DNA of 64,000 nucleotides from Burkholderia stagnalis (lineage in GTDB: Bacteria; Pseudomonadota; Gammaproteobacteria; Burkholderiales; Burkholderiaceae). The notes below the pieces were generated by a model that saw nothing but the letters and a program-made list of their open reading frames with translations, was not told the DNA's origin and did not search any database. Within the stretch, counting starts at the first letter, position 1; every line of letters starts with the position of its first letter. The DNA is taken from assembly GCF_902830275.1 (NCBI RefSeq), contig NZ_CADESW010000008.1, positions 203,166 to 267,165 on the forward strand, read 5' to 3'. Both the position numbers and the translations under genes were made by a program. Below are positions 44,219-53,966 of this stretch, in pieces.

Positions 44219-47200
44219 CACGCCCCCGCCATCGCCTTACTAAAGTCCGACTGCTCTATCTTGGACTCCGTGTAACGACTCGGCACCGGCAAGACACCCC
44301 AATAGGTTCTTTCCAACCATTGAGAAAAAATGTCGCCTTTGATCTGATCGATCAACATACCTAGCGCCACCAGTACGACAGCCAGCACCACCCCCCACCC
44401 AGTCAGACTTAGGCCAAATAGCATCGTGCCTCCACCGGCGGTAGCAAATGCAGCCCATCCGGCAACGAAAGCAGCAGCGATACCTAAAGCCCCGGAGAAA
44501 AGCTGGAGCATTGCCAACTCCCATTTATTTTGATGTAAGCTGCTCGCCGCATCGACCCAATCCATCGCCGCCGACACCCCCCAAACCACCGCATTCACCA
44601 CCCCCACCACCCGCAACGCAATATCCGCTCGCGCCGCCAGCTTTTCACCTGCCCGCCGCTCCGCCATCCCCGTCGCGTATAAGTTCCGCCACGTCCCATA
44701 CGCCTTCACCACCGTACCGACCCCCACCGCAATCGAACCCACGAACATCGCGCCACCCAGCGTCTCCCGCAAATCCTGCTGCCCCGTCTTCTGGAACGAC
44801 AGCGCCTTCTCCTCGCTTTCCAGCAGCGCCTTCCACCCCGCGAACTCGCACATCCCGTCGATCATCGCCAGCGCCCCCGCCGACACCGTCCCAACCATCG
44901 GCGCACTCAGCCTCGCCCTCAGCAACCTGTACTCCCGCACGCTCCCCGGCGACGTCACCTTCTCCGCCAGCAACTTCACCTTCTTCGTCGGATCGCTGAT
45001 CGCCTTCAGTTCGTTCTCGAGGTCATCGGTGATGAACACCACCATCCTCGACTTCGCCTGCCCCGCCGCCGCCACCCTCTTCTCGAACGACGCAAGATTC
45101 CCGCTCGCAAAGCTCCCGACCACCTGACGCTCCGCGTGCGTCGTCAACTGCCTCACCTGCTGCGCCGACAGCGGCTTGCCTTCCGCCTTGCCGGCATCCG
45201 CGACGTTGTCCACGAACATCTGCGATAGCGTCTTGATCGTCTCCCGCGCCCCACCACTGATTTCCACCGTTCCCGCCGGCATCTTCAATGCCACACCCAC
45301 CACCGCCATCCACCGCGAGAGCGCCTTCTCCATCGCATTGCCGTTGTATTCACGCAAGGCCGTCGACACCTGCGCCCCGATCTGCGTCAGCACGTTCGCC
45401 ACCGAATCCGGCAACAGCTTCGGCCGCGCATCCTGCTTCGCCTGCGCGGCCTCGGCCTGACTGGCCTTCGCCGCCGCCTCGGCCTGCTCGGCCGCTCGCT
45501 TCAGCGGGTTGTCGAAGAGCGCCACGCCCGCCGACATCGCAGCCCCCAGCGCGAACTCCCGGGACGCCGCTTCCGCTTTCGCCTTGGCCCGATCCGCCGC
45601 CGCCTGTGCTTGTCGAGCCTTTGCCTGAATCGCCGGGTCCACCTTGAGCAGCACCTGAACGTGGCGCGTGTACTGATCCATGAGCGCCTTCCACGGCACC
45701 GCGTCCGGCTCCAGCGGCGCGGCCGCCATCGCCTTGATCAGGTCGTCCTGACGCAACATCAGCGCACGCAGCAGCAGATTGGTTTTCTCGGTGATGTCGC
45801 CCTTGAGCCAGCGCAGGTAAATCTCGCCGCAGCCACCGATCTGCTGGGTGGCCGCCATGCAGCGCTGCAGCGTCTCCGCGTAGACATCGCCGGACAACGG
45901 ATCCGAGCCGTCATGCGTGCAATCGAGCTTGTTGGCGAGCAGATTGCTTTGCATCCACGCGGCATGCGCCTTTGCAAGCGACTCGATGTGCTGCCTCTGC
46001 AACGCATCGGATGCCTTCTTGTATTCCTCGACCCATCCGTCGTAGGCGGCGACGTTCAGCTTGGCGCGGTACGCTTGCCAGGATTTCTCCTGCGCCTCCT
46101 TCCACTTCGTCGGCGACGGATTCCGGATCAGCGCATCCAACTCGTTTTGCCTGGCAAGTGACTCTGCCGTCGTCCCAACTGCCGGTCGACCCGACGCCGG
46201 ACGATTGGCCGTCGATGGCGTGGTCGCCATCGCCTCGCTATGTTCACGCGCCACTTCGTAGCTCAGCTTCAGATAGTCCGCGAGGTCGTTTGCCTTGCGA
46301 AACACTTCGAGCTTGACCTTCTCGTCGTTGGTCGCGCGCAGCGTCTTGATCGCCCCGTCGAGCGCGACCAGGTTCCGGTAGGTCGTCGGATACGGCCCAT
46401 ACCCTGCGCCATACTTTTCCTTCTCGACGCGCGTATCGAGCAGTCGTTCCGAATGCCAGTTGATCAGCGCCACCAGATCCTGCGTCACGCCCGCCGGGTC
46501 GTCCACCGCGACGATCGCGCCCGCCAGCTCCGGGCTGCGTCGGCGGCACGCGGCCTGCACGCCGTCCGCCTTGCCCGCATGCAAATGGAATCGGGGCGCC
46601 GACGACGGCGCGAAACCATTGGGTACCGGCTTGGCCGGCGCGTATTCAGCGACCGTCTTCGCCAGTTCACTCATCGGCACGGCGTGCGGGACGCTGCCAC
46701 GCCCGTGGGCCGTGGCCGCTTTCGCCGAAGCCTGATGCGATTTCGCCCAAGCGCCCGCATCGAACGCGCGCATGTGCAACTCGCGCAGCCGCTTTCCGTG
46801 TGGCCCGCGATGCGCGTCGATGACCGCCGACGTCCATTGCACGTCCGAATACCCGAGCCAGACGATGCCGGCGTTGCGCGCGTCCGCGATCGAAATGCAT
46901 CCCGCCAATTCCTGATGTCCGGTGTAGTTGCAGGGCTTCGCCGATTTCGCTTCGGCCGGCACCGCGGCTTCCGGCGCGAATCGCATGTAGTAGCCGTCTT
47001 CCGTGATCCAGTACGCGTCCATCCGGTCGCGTTTCTCGTCGTAGACGTACAGGTAGCCGCTTCGCAGCAGCCGCGCCGTGTACTGCGCGCTGCCGCCCTC
47101 CATGGTCAGATTCTGCTTCTTCCCTTTGCCGACGCTGTGCGCTGCATCCTCGATCTTCAACGGCTCGTTCACCGCCGGCAGCCCGATACTGGCGGGCGCG

Positions 47201-47286
47201 ATCGCATAGCGCACCGGCATCAGCAGCAAACCATGCTTGTTGCAAAGATCGCACTTCGGTTCTGTACCAGCAGCCATCGATGTCAT
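44218..47286 (-). CDS. VasX/BTH_I2691-like pore-forming T6SS effector
   Basis: A 1022-residue T6SS cargo effector. The N-terminus has the VasX_N look: CDLCNKHGLLLMPVRYAIAP with its CxxC, then TARLLRSGYLYVYDEKR and AYWITEDGYYMRF. A long helical middle (about 330-620) includes an Ala/Lys-rich coiled coil (QAKARQAQAAADRAKAKAEA). The C-terminal 250 residues hold hydrophobic helices (GGAMFVGSIAVGVGTVV; VVGVVNAVVWGVSAAMD; GALGIAAAFVAGWAAF; LTGWGVVLAVVLVALGMLI), the colicin-like pore module that should depolarise the target inner membrane. The ATG overlaps the DUF4123 gene stop (ATGA), placing it in the vgrG-adaptor-effector-immunity order. Confidence 0.85.
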   Translation of the reverse strand: MTSMAAGTEPKCDLCNKHGLLLMPVRYAIAPASIGLPAVNEPLKIEDAAHSVGKGKKQNLTMEGGSAQYTARLLRSGYLYVYDEKRDRMDAYWITEDGYYMRFAPEAAVPAEAKSAKPCNYTGHQELAGCISIADARNAGIVWLGYSDVQWTSAVIDAHRGPHGKRLRELHMRAFDAGAWAKSHQASAKAATAHGRGSVPHAVPMSELAKTVAEYAPAKPVPNGFAPSSAPRFHLHAGKADGVQAACRRRSPELAGAIVAVDDPAGVTQDLVALINWHSERLLDTRVEKEKYGAGYGPYPTTYRNLVALDGAIKTLRATNDEKVKLEVFRKANDLADYLKLSYEVAREHSEAMATTPSTANRPASGRPAVGTTAESLARQNELDALIRNPSPTKWKEAQEKSWQAYRAKLNVAAYDGWVEEYKKASDALQRQHIESLAKAHAAWMQSNLLANKLDCTHDGSDPLSGDVYAETLQRCMAATQQIGGCGEIYLRWLKGDITEKTNLLLRALMLRQDDLIKAMAAAPLEPDAVPWKALMDQYTRHVQVLLKVDPAIQAKARQAQAAADRAKAKAEAASREFALGAAMSAGVALFDNPLKRAAEQAEAAAKASQAEAAQAKQDARPKLLPDSVANVLTQIGAQVSTALREYNGNAMEKALSRWMAVVGVALKMPAGTVEISGGARETIKTLSQMFVDNVADAGKAEGKPLSAQQVRQLTTHAERQVVGSFASGNLASFEKRVAAAGQAKSRMVVFITDDLENELKAISDPTKKVKLLAEKVTSPGSVREYRLLRARLSAPMVGTVSAGALAMIDGMCEFAGWKALLESEEKALSFQKTGQQDLRETLGGAMFVGSIAVGVGTVVKAYGTWRNLYATGMAERRAGEKLAARADIALRVVGVVNAVVWGVSAAMDWVDAASSLHQNKWELAMLQLFSGALGIAAAFVAGWAAFATAGGGTMLFGLSLTGWGVVLAVVLVALGMLIDQIKGDIFSQWLERTYWGVLPVPSRYTESKIEQSDFSKAMAGA

Positions 47287-48299
47287 GTCCTACGGGTTGG
47301 GGTTTGATTCGGAACGGGTCGGCCGCCTTGGGTGCCGTCTTGGTCTACCGCGTGCGACGCGAGCGCCTGATGCTCTTCCGGCGTGAGCAGCGCGATCAGT
47401 TCGGCCCAGTTCATGGAGACGGTTCGCGCGTCGAGTTGCGCCCAGCTGTCGCTCAATTTCGGGTGCGCCAGGAACGCCGGCCCATAGCGCACTGCGTATT
47501 CCGCGTACCGCACGCGGTCTTCGCGCTGATCCCAGTGCAACCGATGTTCGGCCGCCACCAGCGCCGATTCGACGCGTGCCGCCAGAGCGGCTTGCTGCTC
47601 CCAGGACAGCTCCGCCGGCAAATCGATGCGGGCAAGCACCTGATTGATGCTCGAGATTCGCTGCGCGCGGTCCCATACATCGATGTCGATCCGCGTGAAC
47701 TCGTCGGAACGCTCCTGTAGCAGCGCAAGCGGTTCCATGTCGGCCACGGACGAATGCCCGATATCCGCGTCGAATCGGAACCAGCCGTTCAGCCACGGAA
47801 ACGACCAGCCGGACACGTGCTCCGTCAGCGCGGTCAACATGCCGGGGGCGAGCATCCAGCACAGATTGGCGAACACGCGCGGATCGAAGAAGCGCCACAA
47901 CGCGCCGCCTGGAGAACGGTTGCCGCTTTTATGGATCGGCAACACCAGCAGACGGTTCGCAAGATGCCCGGCCAGCTCATCGAGCGAAACAGGCGCTTCG
48001 ATATACGCCCCGATACCGGTGCGCGTCAGCGGCTTGCTTTGCCGAATCACATGCTCCGCATCCAGCACGGATGCCAGCCATTCCTTCTGCCACGCGTCGC
48101 ACCGGGCAAGATCGACGAGCGCCGGCAGACCGGCAAGATCCTTGCCCCAATTGATCGGGCTGCACCAAGTCAGGTTCAGCGTGGCCACCAGGCCGCCGTC
48201 ATCGAACGCAGCGGGTTCGAGCAACAGATAGCCGCCGCCCGTCAGCGTCGGCGGCAGGCAGCGCAAAATCGGAGCGGCAGGTTGCAGGTTCGCCGTCAT
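47283..48299 (-). CDS. DUF4123 adaptor (T6SS effector chaperone, Tap-1/TEC type)
   Basis: A 338-residue cytosolic adaptor that would load the following effector onto VgrG. The N-terminal half resembles DUF4123: YLLLEPAAFDDGGLVATLNL, the LAGLPALVDL strand-helix, LANRLLVLPIHKSG and FFDPRVFANLCWML with the conserved FRFYDPRVL-like motif. The ATG at 48299 overlaps the vgrG stop (ATGA) and its own stop overlaps the effector start, so three proteins of one delivery unit are translationally coupled. A longer frame to 48356 is ignored because it lies inside vgrG. Confidence 0.85.
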   Translation of the reverse strand: MTANLQPAAPILRCLPPTLTGGGYLLLEPAAFDDGGLVATLNLTWCSPINWGKDLAGLPALVDLARCDAWQKEWLASVLDAEHVIRQSKPLTRTGIGAYIEAPVSLDELAGHLANRLLVLPIHKSGNRSPGGALWRFFDPRVFANLCWMLAPGMLTALTEHVSGWSFPWLNGWFRFDADIGHSSVADMEPLALLQERSDEFTRIDIDVWDRAQRISSINQVLARIDLPAELSWEQQAALAARVESALVAAEHRLHWDQREDRVRYAEYAVRYGPAFLAHPKLSDSWAQLDARTVSMNWAELIALLTPEEHQALASHAVDQDGTQGGRPVPNQTPTRRT

Positions 48300-50641
48300 C
48301 CCAGCGCCACGCTGTTTTCGCCCGACGTCGAAGCGAGCCCCTGCGATCCTTTGCACGCGGCGAACGCCGGCAGCTTGCCTGCCGCGCTATCCGGGTCTTC
48401 CCACGCGAAGTTCGCCATCCGGATCGCCACCTTGTTCGGCGACGCGATCGTCACGTTTCCGTTTTCAAGCTTGATGTATGCGCCGCCGCCATCCGTGAGC
48501 ATGACGGACTTGCCGGCCTGAACGACCACATGCCCCCCGCTGCTGGTCACGGTCATGTTCTGCTGCGACGTCAGCTCCATCTCGTCGTTCTGCGCCTGGA
48601 TCCGCACTTTCCCGTGGCTGGCGAACAGCTTGATGCCCATTTTTTGCGCGAACAGGCTGATTGCCTCGCCCGCCGCCACCGTGAACCTGCGCAACACGCC
48701 GATATCCGCGCTGGCCCCCGCGGTCATCGTCAGATTGCTGCCGGCGCTGTGGACGAGCGCATCGGGCGTCACGACGGCGACGGACGCGTTCGACGACAGC
48801 AGCATGACCGCCTGTTGCAGATCCCGAATCTGCTCCTGGAGCACCTGCTGCATTGCTTTTACATCGGCCGCGTCGGCCCGTGCGATGCTCGCGGCCTGCG
48901 CCAGCCCCTCCATGCGGGCCTGCGCGTCGCCGAGCCGCGTCATCGCCTCCTGCATGTCGAGTTGCTCACCGGCCGCATTCGGCCTGTCGTCCGTGGAAAC
49001 GAACAGCCCCTTTCCGCCTCGGACCGCACCATGACCCGACGTGCGCAGCTCGAAGCCCTCGCCACGCCGCTGCTTTTTCGAATCGACCAGATAGCCGAGA
49101 TTCAGCTGACTCTTGCCCGAATGATCGGTCGACAGCTTGATGCCTTCGCAGCCTCGCCAATCCTCCATCCGCAGCTTGTTGTTGCTCTGCGTGCGAATCA
49201 CGTTGCGCGACAGCCACCGGTCCTGATTCGTGATCAGGTCGATCGCCTGGCTGTGGTGGTGAAACTGGGAGATGTACGGCTTGTCCGGGTTGCCGTCGCG
49301 AAATTCCACCACGGCTTCGTCGCCGTGCAGCGCAGGAAAATGAAAACCGGTCTGGAGGCCGCCCGCAAACGGCTTCGCGAGGCGCAGCGGCACACTCTCG
49401 CCGCCCGGATTCCATTCGTCGAAATCCAGGTCGAATCGCACGGTGTAATAGCCCTGCTGCGTCAGGTATGCGTATTCGTAGTCGCGTGGAGACGTCACCC
49501 GCGCACTCAGGGTGCCGCTGATCTTCGCCCAGCATTCCACGTCAAGTTTCAGGCGGAAGCGGCGGTCTGCGGGAATGGCCTTGTAGCTGTTGCGGTACGC
49601 CTGATCCCGTGCTCCCGAGTGAATCGTCTCGATGATCACCTGGCCATTCGGCGCGTCCGGCAGCGCTTCGTCGACACGGAGCACGCGCGCCGGACGCAGC
49701 GCGAGGATGTTGCTTTCGCCCTCGTAGAGCACCTGCCACGCGATCTCCGCTTCGTGACGCAGTTGCGCCTCCCAGCGCGCGCCATCCTGATCCAGATGAT
49801 GCGTACCGTAGACATAGGACTGCCCGTATGTCGTGGTGTCCTTCTTTGCGACGTTGGCGTCAGCCTTGAACCGCTCCCAGGCCTGATCGGGGTTGTAGTC
49901 CGCCACCAGGATCGATTGCGGGACCGTTTCCGCATGCATCTCGAGCGCGAACACCGCCTCGACGCCCGCCTCCAGCCCGGCAGTCTCCCGGTATGCCGCC
50001 TTCAGTTCCGGCGTATAGACGTAATGGTCGATGTCGTCGGCAAACACGATCACATCGCCGTGCTTGCCCTGCGTGAAGTAACTGTAGATCCCTTCCTTCT
50101 GCATCAGCATCCGGATATAGGCCAAGTCCGAAACCTGATACTGGAAACGAAACGCATGCTGCGGATACTGGCGGCGCAGGTTGAACGCGAACTGATGGCC
50201 CGTGAAGCCATGGCGGCGCAGGATCGCCTCGATGATCTGCGGTGCGCTCTGCTGCTGATAGATCCGGCTCGTGCGCGTCAACCGCAGGCGCGCGATATGC
50301 GCCTCGACGACGATCCGGTAGCGGCTGAAGTCCCTCGTCGTCTTCGTTTTCGCGAAACGCGTGATGCAGCCGGCGAACACCCGGGGCCGAGCGCCGTTTG
50401 CCGGCTCGATCGTGAAACTTGCGTCGCGTCCGAGATAGTCGCCGCGTGCAAGATGATTCGGGTGCGTCAGTTCGATGACGATCCGGTATGGATCGCCCAT
50501 GCGCTCGGTTGCCGTGAACGACACCACCGACAATTCCCGGCTTGTGGATTCTCCCAACACTTCCAGGAAATACGATTGCCGGCCCGTCATCGCCCCCGGG
50601 TTCGTCGCATACTCGTCCAACCTCTCAAGCAGATCCGCCAT
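48296..50641 (-). CDS. vgrG: T6SS spike protein VgrG
   Basis: A 781-residue VgrG. Order: gp27-like domain (about 20-370, with FQYQVSDLAYIRMLMQKEG and SYFTQGKHGDVIVFADD), gp5-like OB fold (TQQGYYTVRFDLDFDEW, FPALHGDEAVVEF, GNPDKPYISQFHHHS), gp5 beta-needle, and a DUF2345 domain (about 590-780) with a coiled-coil insert at 595-650. There is no extra enzymatic extension, so cargo must be bound through the adaptor and effector encoded next. The ATG at 50641 has GAGGGA upstream. First gene of the minus-strand arm, divergent from tssC. Confidence 0.93.
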   Translation of the reverse strand: MADLLERLDEYATNPGAMTGRQSYFLEVLGESTSRELSVVSFTATERMGDPYRIVIELTHPNHLARGDYLGRDASFTIEPANGARPRVFAGCITRFAKTKTTRDFSRYRIVVEAHIARLRLTRTSRIYQQQSAPQIIEAILRRHGFTGHQFAFNLRRQYPQHAFRFQYQVSDLAYIRMLMQKEGIYSYFTQGKHGDVIVFADDIDHYVYTPELKAAYRETAGLEAGVEAVFALEMHAETVPQSILVADYNPDQAWERFKADANVAKKDTTTYGQSYVYGTHHLDQDGARWEAQLRHEAEIAWQVLYEGESNILALRPARVLRVDEALPDAPNGQVIIETIHSGARDQAYRNSYKAIPADRRFRLKLDVECWAKISGTLSARVTSPRDYEYAYLTQQGYYTVRFDLDFDEWNPGGESVPLRLAKPFAGGLQTGFHFPALHGDEAVVEFRDGNPDKPYISQFHHHSQAIDLITNQDRWLSRNVIRTQSNNKLRMEDWRGCEGIKLSTDHSGKSQLNLGYLVDSKKQRRGEGFELRTSGHGAVRGGKGLFVSTDDRPNAAGEQLDMQEAMTRLGDAQARMEGLAQAASIARADAADVKAMQQVLQEQIRDLQQAVMLLSSNASVAVVTPDALVHSAGSNLTMTAGASADIGVLRRFTVAAGEAISLFAQKMGIKLFASHGKVRIQAQNDEMELTSQQNMTVTSSGGHVVVQAGKSVMLTDGGGAYIKLENGNVTIASPNKVAIRMANFAWEDPDSAAGKLPAFAACKGSQGLASTSGENSVALG

Positions 50642-51018
50642 CGTCCCTCTTCCCTCAATTGCAGAACGGCTGCCTCCAATGTTGCGTGTACTGTCATTGC
50701 AACCCGGCATGAATTTTTGCGGGCCATGGTAAACACATTGTCATCTCATGTGAATGGACGTTTGCGTATTTTTCGCAGTCCACGAAATATTTCATGCACA
50801 CATATTTCAAGATGGAATTTGTGTGCTATTTATTCGCGCCATCAATTTGCATCCCTATCTTTATCTTGAAATTGTTGTGAGCGCGACGTGGATTGGCCGC
50901 TTCCTGAATTCGATGCCCCAAGCAGCATTCGGTCTCGATTCAGAATCACGTATCGGCCATGCGCCTAACGGACGCATGTACCGGGCGTCGACCGCACAGC
51001 ATCGAAAAATATTGCGAA
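50642..51018. promoter_or_regulatory. Divergent promoter region between the two T6SS arms
   Basis: About 377 bases, AT-rich for this genome, between vgrG and tssC, which point away from each other. Promoters for both arms must lie here or read through it. No tssB or other gene is found in it on either strand. A GG-N11-GC pattern near 50717 misses the sigma-54 spacing. No specific site is claimed. Confidence 0.5.
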
Positions 51019-52566
51019 ATGTCAGAACGCGAAACGAGACCACATCATTCTGCGGGGGAGAGCACGGCGGTCATCGCCCCACATGTGAAAGGTGCCTATG
51101 AAACACTGTGCGAAAGCATCAACCTGAAGCCAGTCGGGTTTCTGCGGCCTCTTCGCGCCTTCGAGCATGCGGATAGGCTGCTGGAAGCGCCGCTCGCCGA
51201 ACGCATGACGCATGCAATCGCCGTGCTCCTCGCCATGATTGACGACGGGTCATGCGAGGTCGACGAGCTCGACAAGAGCCTGCTCGATTTCCATATCGCC
51301 CGACTCGATCTCCAGATCGGCGATCAGATCGACGAGATCCTGCACAACGCAGCATTCCAGCAAATCGAGTCGACATGGCGCGGCCTGAAATATCTCGTCG
51401 ATCACACTGACTTTCGTCGCAACGTGCGCATTGAAGTGCTCGACGTGTCGAAGGAGCAGTTGCGCCAGGATTTCGAGGATGCGCCCGAGATCATTCAAAG
51501 CGGCCTCTATCTGCACACATACGCCCACGAATACGACACGCCCGGCGGCGAGCCGATCGGGGCCATCATCTCCAACTACGCTTTCGATCGCAGCGCGCAG
51601 GACATTGCACTGCTGCGCGATATTTCGAAGGTGTCGGCGGCGGCACACATGCCGTTCATCGGATCGGTGTCGCCGATGTTCTTCGGCAAGGAATCGATGG
51701 AGGAAGTCGTCGGCATCCGCGACATCGGCAACTATTTCGATCGCTCCGAATATCAGAAATGGAAGAGCTTCCGGGAGACCGACGATGCCCGCTACATCGG
51801 TCTCACGCTTCCGCGCTTTCTGGCCCGCCTGCCATATGGCCCGAACACCTTTCCCGTGCGCGCATTCAACTACCGGGAGGCGGTCAGCGCGCCCGACTCG
51901 ACGCGCTATCTCTGGGCAAATGCATCGTTCGCGTTCGGCGCGAACATGGTGAAAAGCTTCATCAGGAATGGCTGGTGCGTGCAGATTCGCGGGCCACGGG
52001 CGGGCGGCCTGGTTGAAGACTTGCCCACTCACCGGTATGACCTGGGCACCGGCAACCCGGCGAAAATTCCGACCGAGGCGCTCATTCCGGAGGCGCGCGA
52101 ATTCGAGTTCGCCAATCTCGGCCTCATTCCATTGTCGTTCTACCGGAACCACGACTTTGCCTGCTTCTTCTCGGCCAACTCGGCACAACGGCCGGCGCAG
52201 TACGAGACGAGGGAGGCGGCCGCGAACAGCCGCATCAACGCACGCCTGCCATATATCTTCCTGCTGTCGCGCATCGCCCACTATCTGAAGCTGATCCAGC
52301 GCGAGAACATCGGGACGACGAAAGACAGGCGCCTGCTCGAGCTTGAATTGAACGCATGGATCAAATCGCTCGTCACGGAGATGACCGACCCCAGTGACGA
52401 CCTCCAGACGTCGCACCCGCTGCGAGAAGCGCGCGTGAGCGTAGAGGACATCGAGGACAACCCGGGCTTTTTCCGCGTCAAGCTCTTCATCGTTCCGCAC
52501 TTCCAGATCGAAGGGATGGACATCAACCTGTCACTCGTCTCGCAAATGCCGAGGGCGAAGAATTGA
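51019..52566 (+). CDS. tssC: Type VI secretion sheath protein TssC (large subunit)
   Basis: A 515-residue VipB/TssC sheath subunit, normally a heterodimer with TssB. Family motifs: DEILHNAAFQQIESTWRGLK, then GLYLHTYAHEYDTPGGEPIG, LLRDISKVSAAAHMPFIGSV and the C-terminal FQIEGMDINLSLVSQ. The ATG at 51019 is chosen over frames further upstream because the family has only a short N-terminal tail. The unusual point is that no tssB precedes it; in most clusters tssB and tssC are adjacent and coupled. It begins the plus-strand arm. Confidence 0.93.
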   Translation: MSERETRPHHSAGESTAVIAPHVKGAYETLCESINLKPVGFLRPLRAFEHADRLLEAPLAERMTHAIAVLLAMIDDGSCEVDELDKSLLDFHIARLDLQIGDQIDEILHNAAFQQIESTWRGLKYLVDHTDFRRNVRIEVLDVSKEQLRQDFEDAPEIIQSGLYLHTYAHEYDTPGGEPIGAIISNYAFDRSAQDIALLRDISKVSAAAHMPFIGSVSPMFFGKESMEEVVGIRDIGNYFDRSEYQKWKSFRETDDARYIGLTLPRFLARLPYGPNTFPVRAFNYREAVSAPDSTRYLWANASFAFGANMVKSFIRNGWCVQIRGPRAGGLVEDLPTHRYDLGTGNPAKIPTEALIPEAREFEFANLGLIPLSFYRNHDFACFFSANSAQRPAQYETREAAANSRINARLPYIFLLSRIAHYLKLIQRENIGTTKDRRLLELELNAWIKSLVTEMTDPSDDLQTSHPLREARVSVEDIEDNPGFFRVKLFIVPHFQIEGMDINLSLVSQMPRAKN

Positions 52567-52619
52567 TGCTGCTTGCCGGCCCCCGACCTGAACCCAATTT
52601 CCAATACCGACCACTATCG

Positions 52620-53966
52620 ATGAAGATAACGAGACCACTTTGGGCAAAAGGCATTTTCATGACGCCCCAGCACTTCCAGCAACAGGCGTTGTGGGAACGA
52701 ACATGCGACGAACGTATTGCAAGCATTGCCAGCCCCGATCCTTGGGGAGTGAGCCGGGTAGCGTTCGATACTCAGGCGCTGGCCATCGACCGTCTGCAGC
52801 TGTCCACCCTCGATATGCGTCTGCCCGACGGAACCTTGATCGACACCGAGTCGGCCGACTGCCTGCCTCCGGCGCGCGATCTGAACGACGTGCCGGCTCG
52901 AACCGAGTCGGTCGTCGTGCTCGTCGGGCTGCCCCTGATCGACCCGCAGGGCGGAAACTGCATCGAATCGGATGACAAGCCGGCCCGTCCGCGACGCTTC
53001 CGGCGGGAATACCTTCAGGTTGCCGACATGAACGGTGACGAAAAAGAGGAAATCAGCGTCGAACGCCATGCGCTGGCGCTGATGTTCGATTTCGAGGAGG
53101 CGGGCGACTACGTGACCTGCCCGATCGGAAAATTCGTACGCAGCGCACAGGGACGCTTCGAGATGGACGTCGCCTTCGTACCTCCGTGCCTCGTTCTGTC
53201 TGCCAGCGACCAATTGGTCGGCCGCATGAACCGCTTGTCGGAGATCCTTGTCGCCAAAAGCGCCAGCCTCGCGGTTCGTCGTCGCGAGCGCTCCGACCAG
53301 ATTGCCGACTATGCGGTTGCCGATGTGTCGCTCTTCTGGTTGCTGCACAGCGTGAACAGCGCGTGGCCGGATCTTGCCCGCCTGTGTCAGGCGCCCGGCC
53401 AGCATCCCGAACGATTGTACGGCGTGCTGGCGCGCCTGGCCGGATCGCTGTTGACATTCTCGACAGTGGAGACGCTGCAGGCCATTCCGCCTTACGACCA
53501 CCGCGCCCCTGAACCGGTATTTGCCGAACTGGAATCGCTGATTCGCACGCTCCTCGATACCGTCATTCCTTCGCGCGTCGTGCCGATCGCCCTGGATAAG
53601 GTACGAGAAACGGTATGGGCCGGAAAGATCAACGACGAACGGCTCGTCGACGGTGCCGACTACTACCTGTCGGTCCAGTCCGGACTCTCTCCTCATGCGC
53701 TGCTCGATCAGCTGCCGCGCTTGTGCAAGGCCGGCGCCCCCGACGAGGTCGAGCAGATCGTCAACTCGGCCTTGCCCGGTATTCCGCTGCGCGCGATGTC
53801 ACGCCTGCCCGCGGCCATTCCCATTCGCATCGAGAACCAGTACTTTGCCCTCGACAACACTCACCCGGCATTCAAACGAATGCTGGATGCACGCGCATGC
53901 CAGTTCTACGTCCCGGCGTCGGTACCGGATGTCTCGCTCGAACTTTATGCGGTGTTGCCGACATGA
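52620..53966 (+). CDS. tssK: Type VI secretion baseplate-membrane connector TssK
   Basis: A 448-residue TssK/ImpJ/VasE protein. It opens with the family signature PLWAKGIFMTPQHFQQQALW and includes VVLVGLPLIDPQGG and the LLHSVNSAWPDLARL helical middle; the C-terminal head domain (about 325-448) binds TssL/TssM. The ATG at 52620 is used since the signature starts 5 residues later; an upstream ATG at 52563 overlaps the tssC stop but adds only 19 non-conserved residues. Its stop overlaps the tssL start (ATGA). Confidence 0.92.
   Translation: MKITRPLWAKGIFMTPQHFQQQALWERTCDERIASIASPDPWGVSRVAFDTQALAIDRLQLSTLDMRLPDGTLIDTESADCLPPARDLNDVPARTESVVVLVGLPLIDPQGGNCIESDDKPARPRRFRREYLQVADMNGDEKEEISVERHALALMFDFEEAGDYVTCPIGKFVRSAQGRFEMDVAFVPPCLVLSASDQLVGRMNRLSEILVAKSASLAVRRRERSDQIADYAVADVSLFWLLHSVNSAWPDLARLCQAPGQHPERLYGVLARLAGSLLTFSTVETLQAIPPYDHRAPEPVFAELESLIRTLLDTVIPSRVVPIALDKVRETVWAGKINDERLVDGADYYLSVQSGLSPHALLDQLPRLCKAGAPDEVEQIVNSALPGIPLRAMSRLPAAIPIRIENQYFALDNTHPAFKRMLDARACQFYVPASVPDVSLELYAVLPT

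Noticed and set aside
44448..45647. Pro/Ser-rich plus-strand frames opposite the effector
   Set aside because: Shadow of the Ala/Gly-rich effector C-terminus; the composition is the complement of its codon bias.
50712..50732. Possible sigma-54 promoter near the vgrG upstream region
   Set aside because: The GG and GC elements are 11 bases apart, not 10, and the flanking bases do not match the consensus.
48530..50869. A 779-codon plus-strand frame opposite vgrG
   Set aside because: Shadow of vgrG; all VgrG domains read on the other strand.
50711..51018. A missing tssB upstream of tssC
   Set aside because: The gap was read in both directions; no frame resembles TssB.
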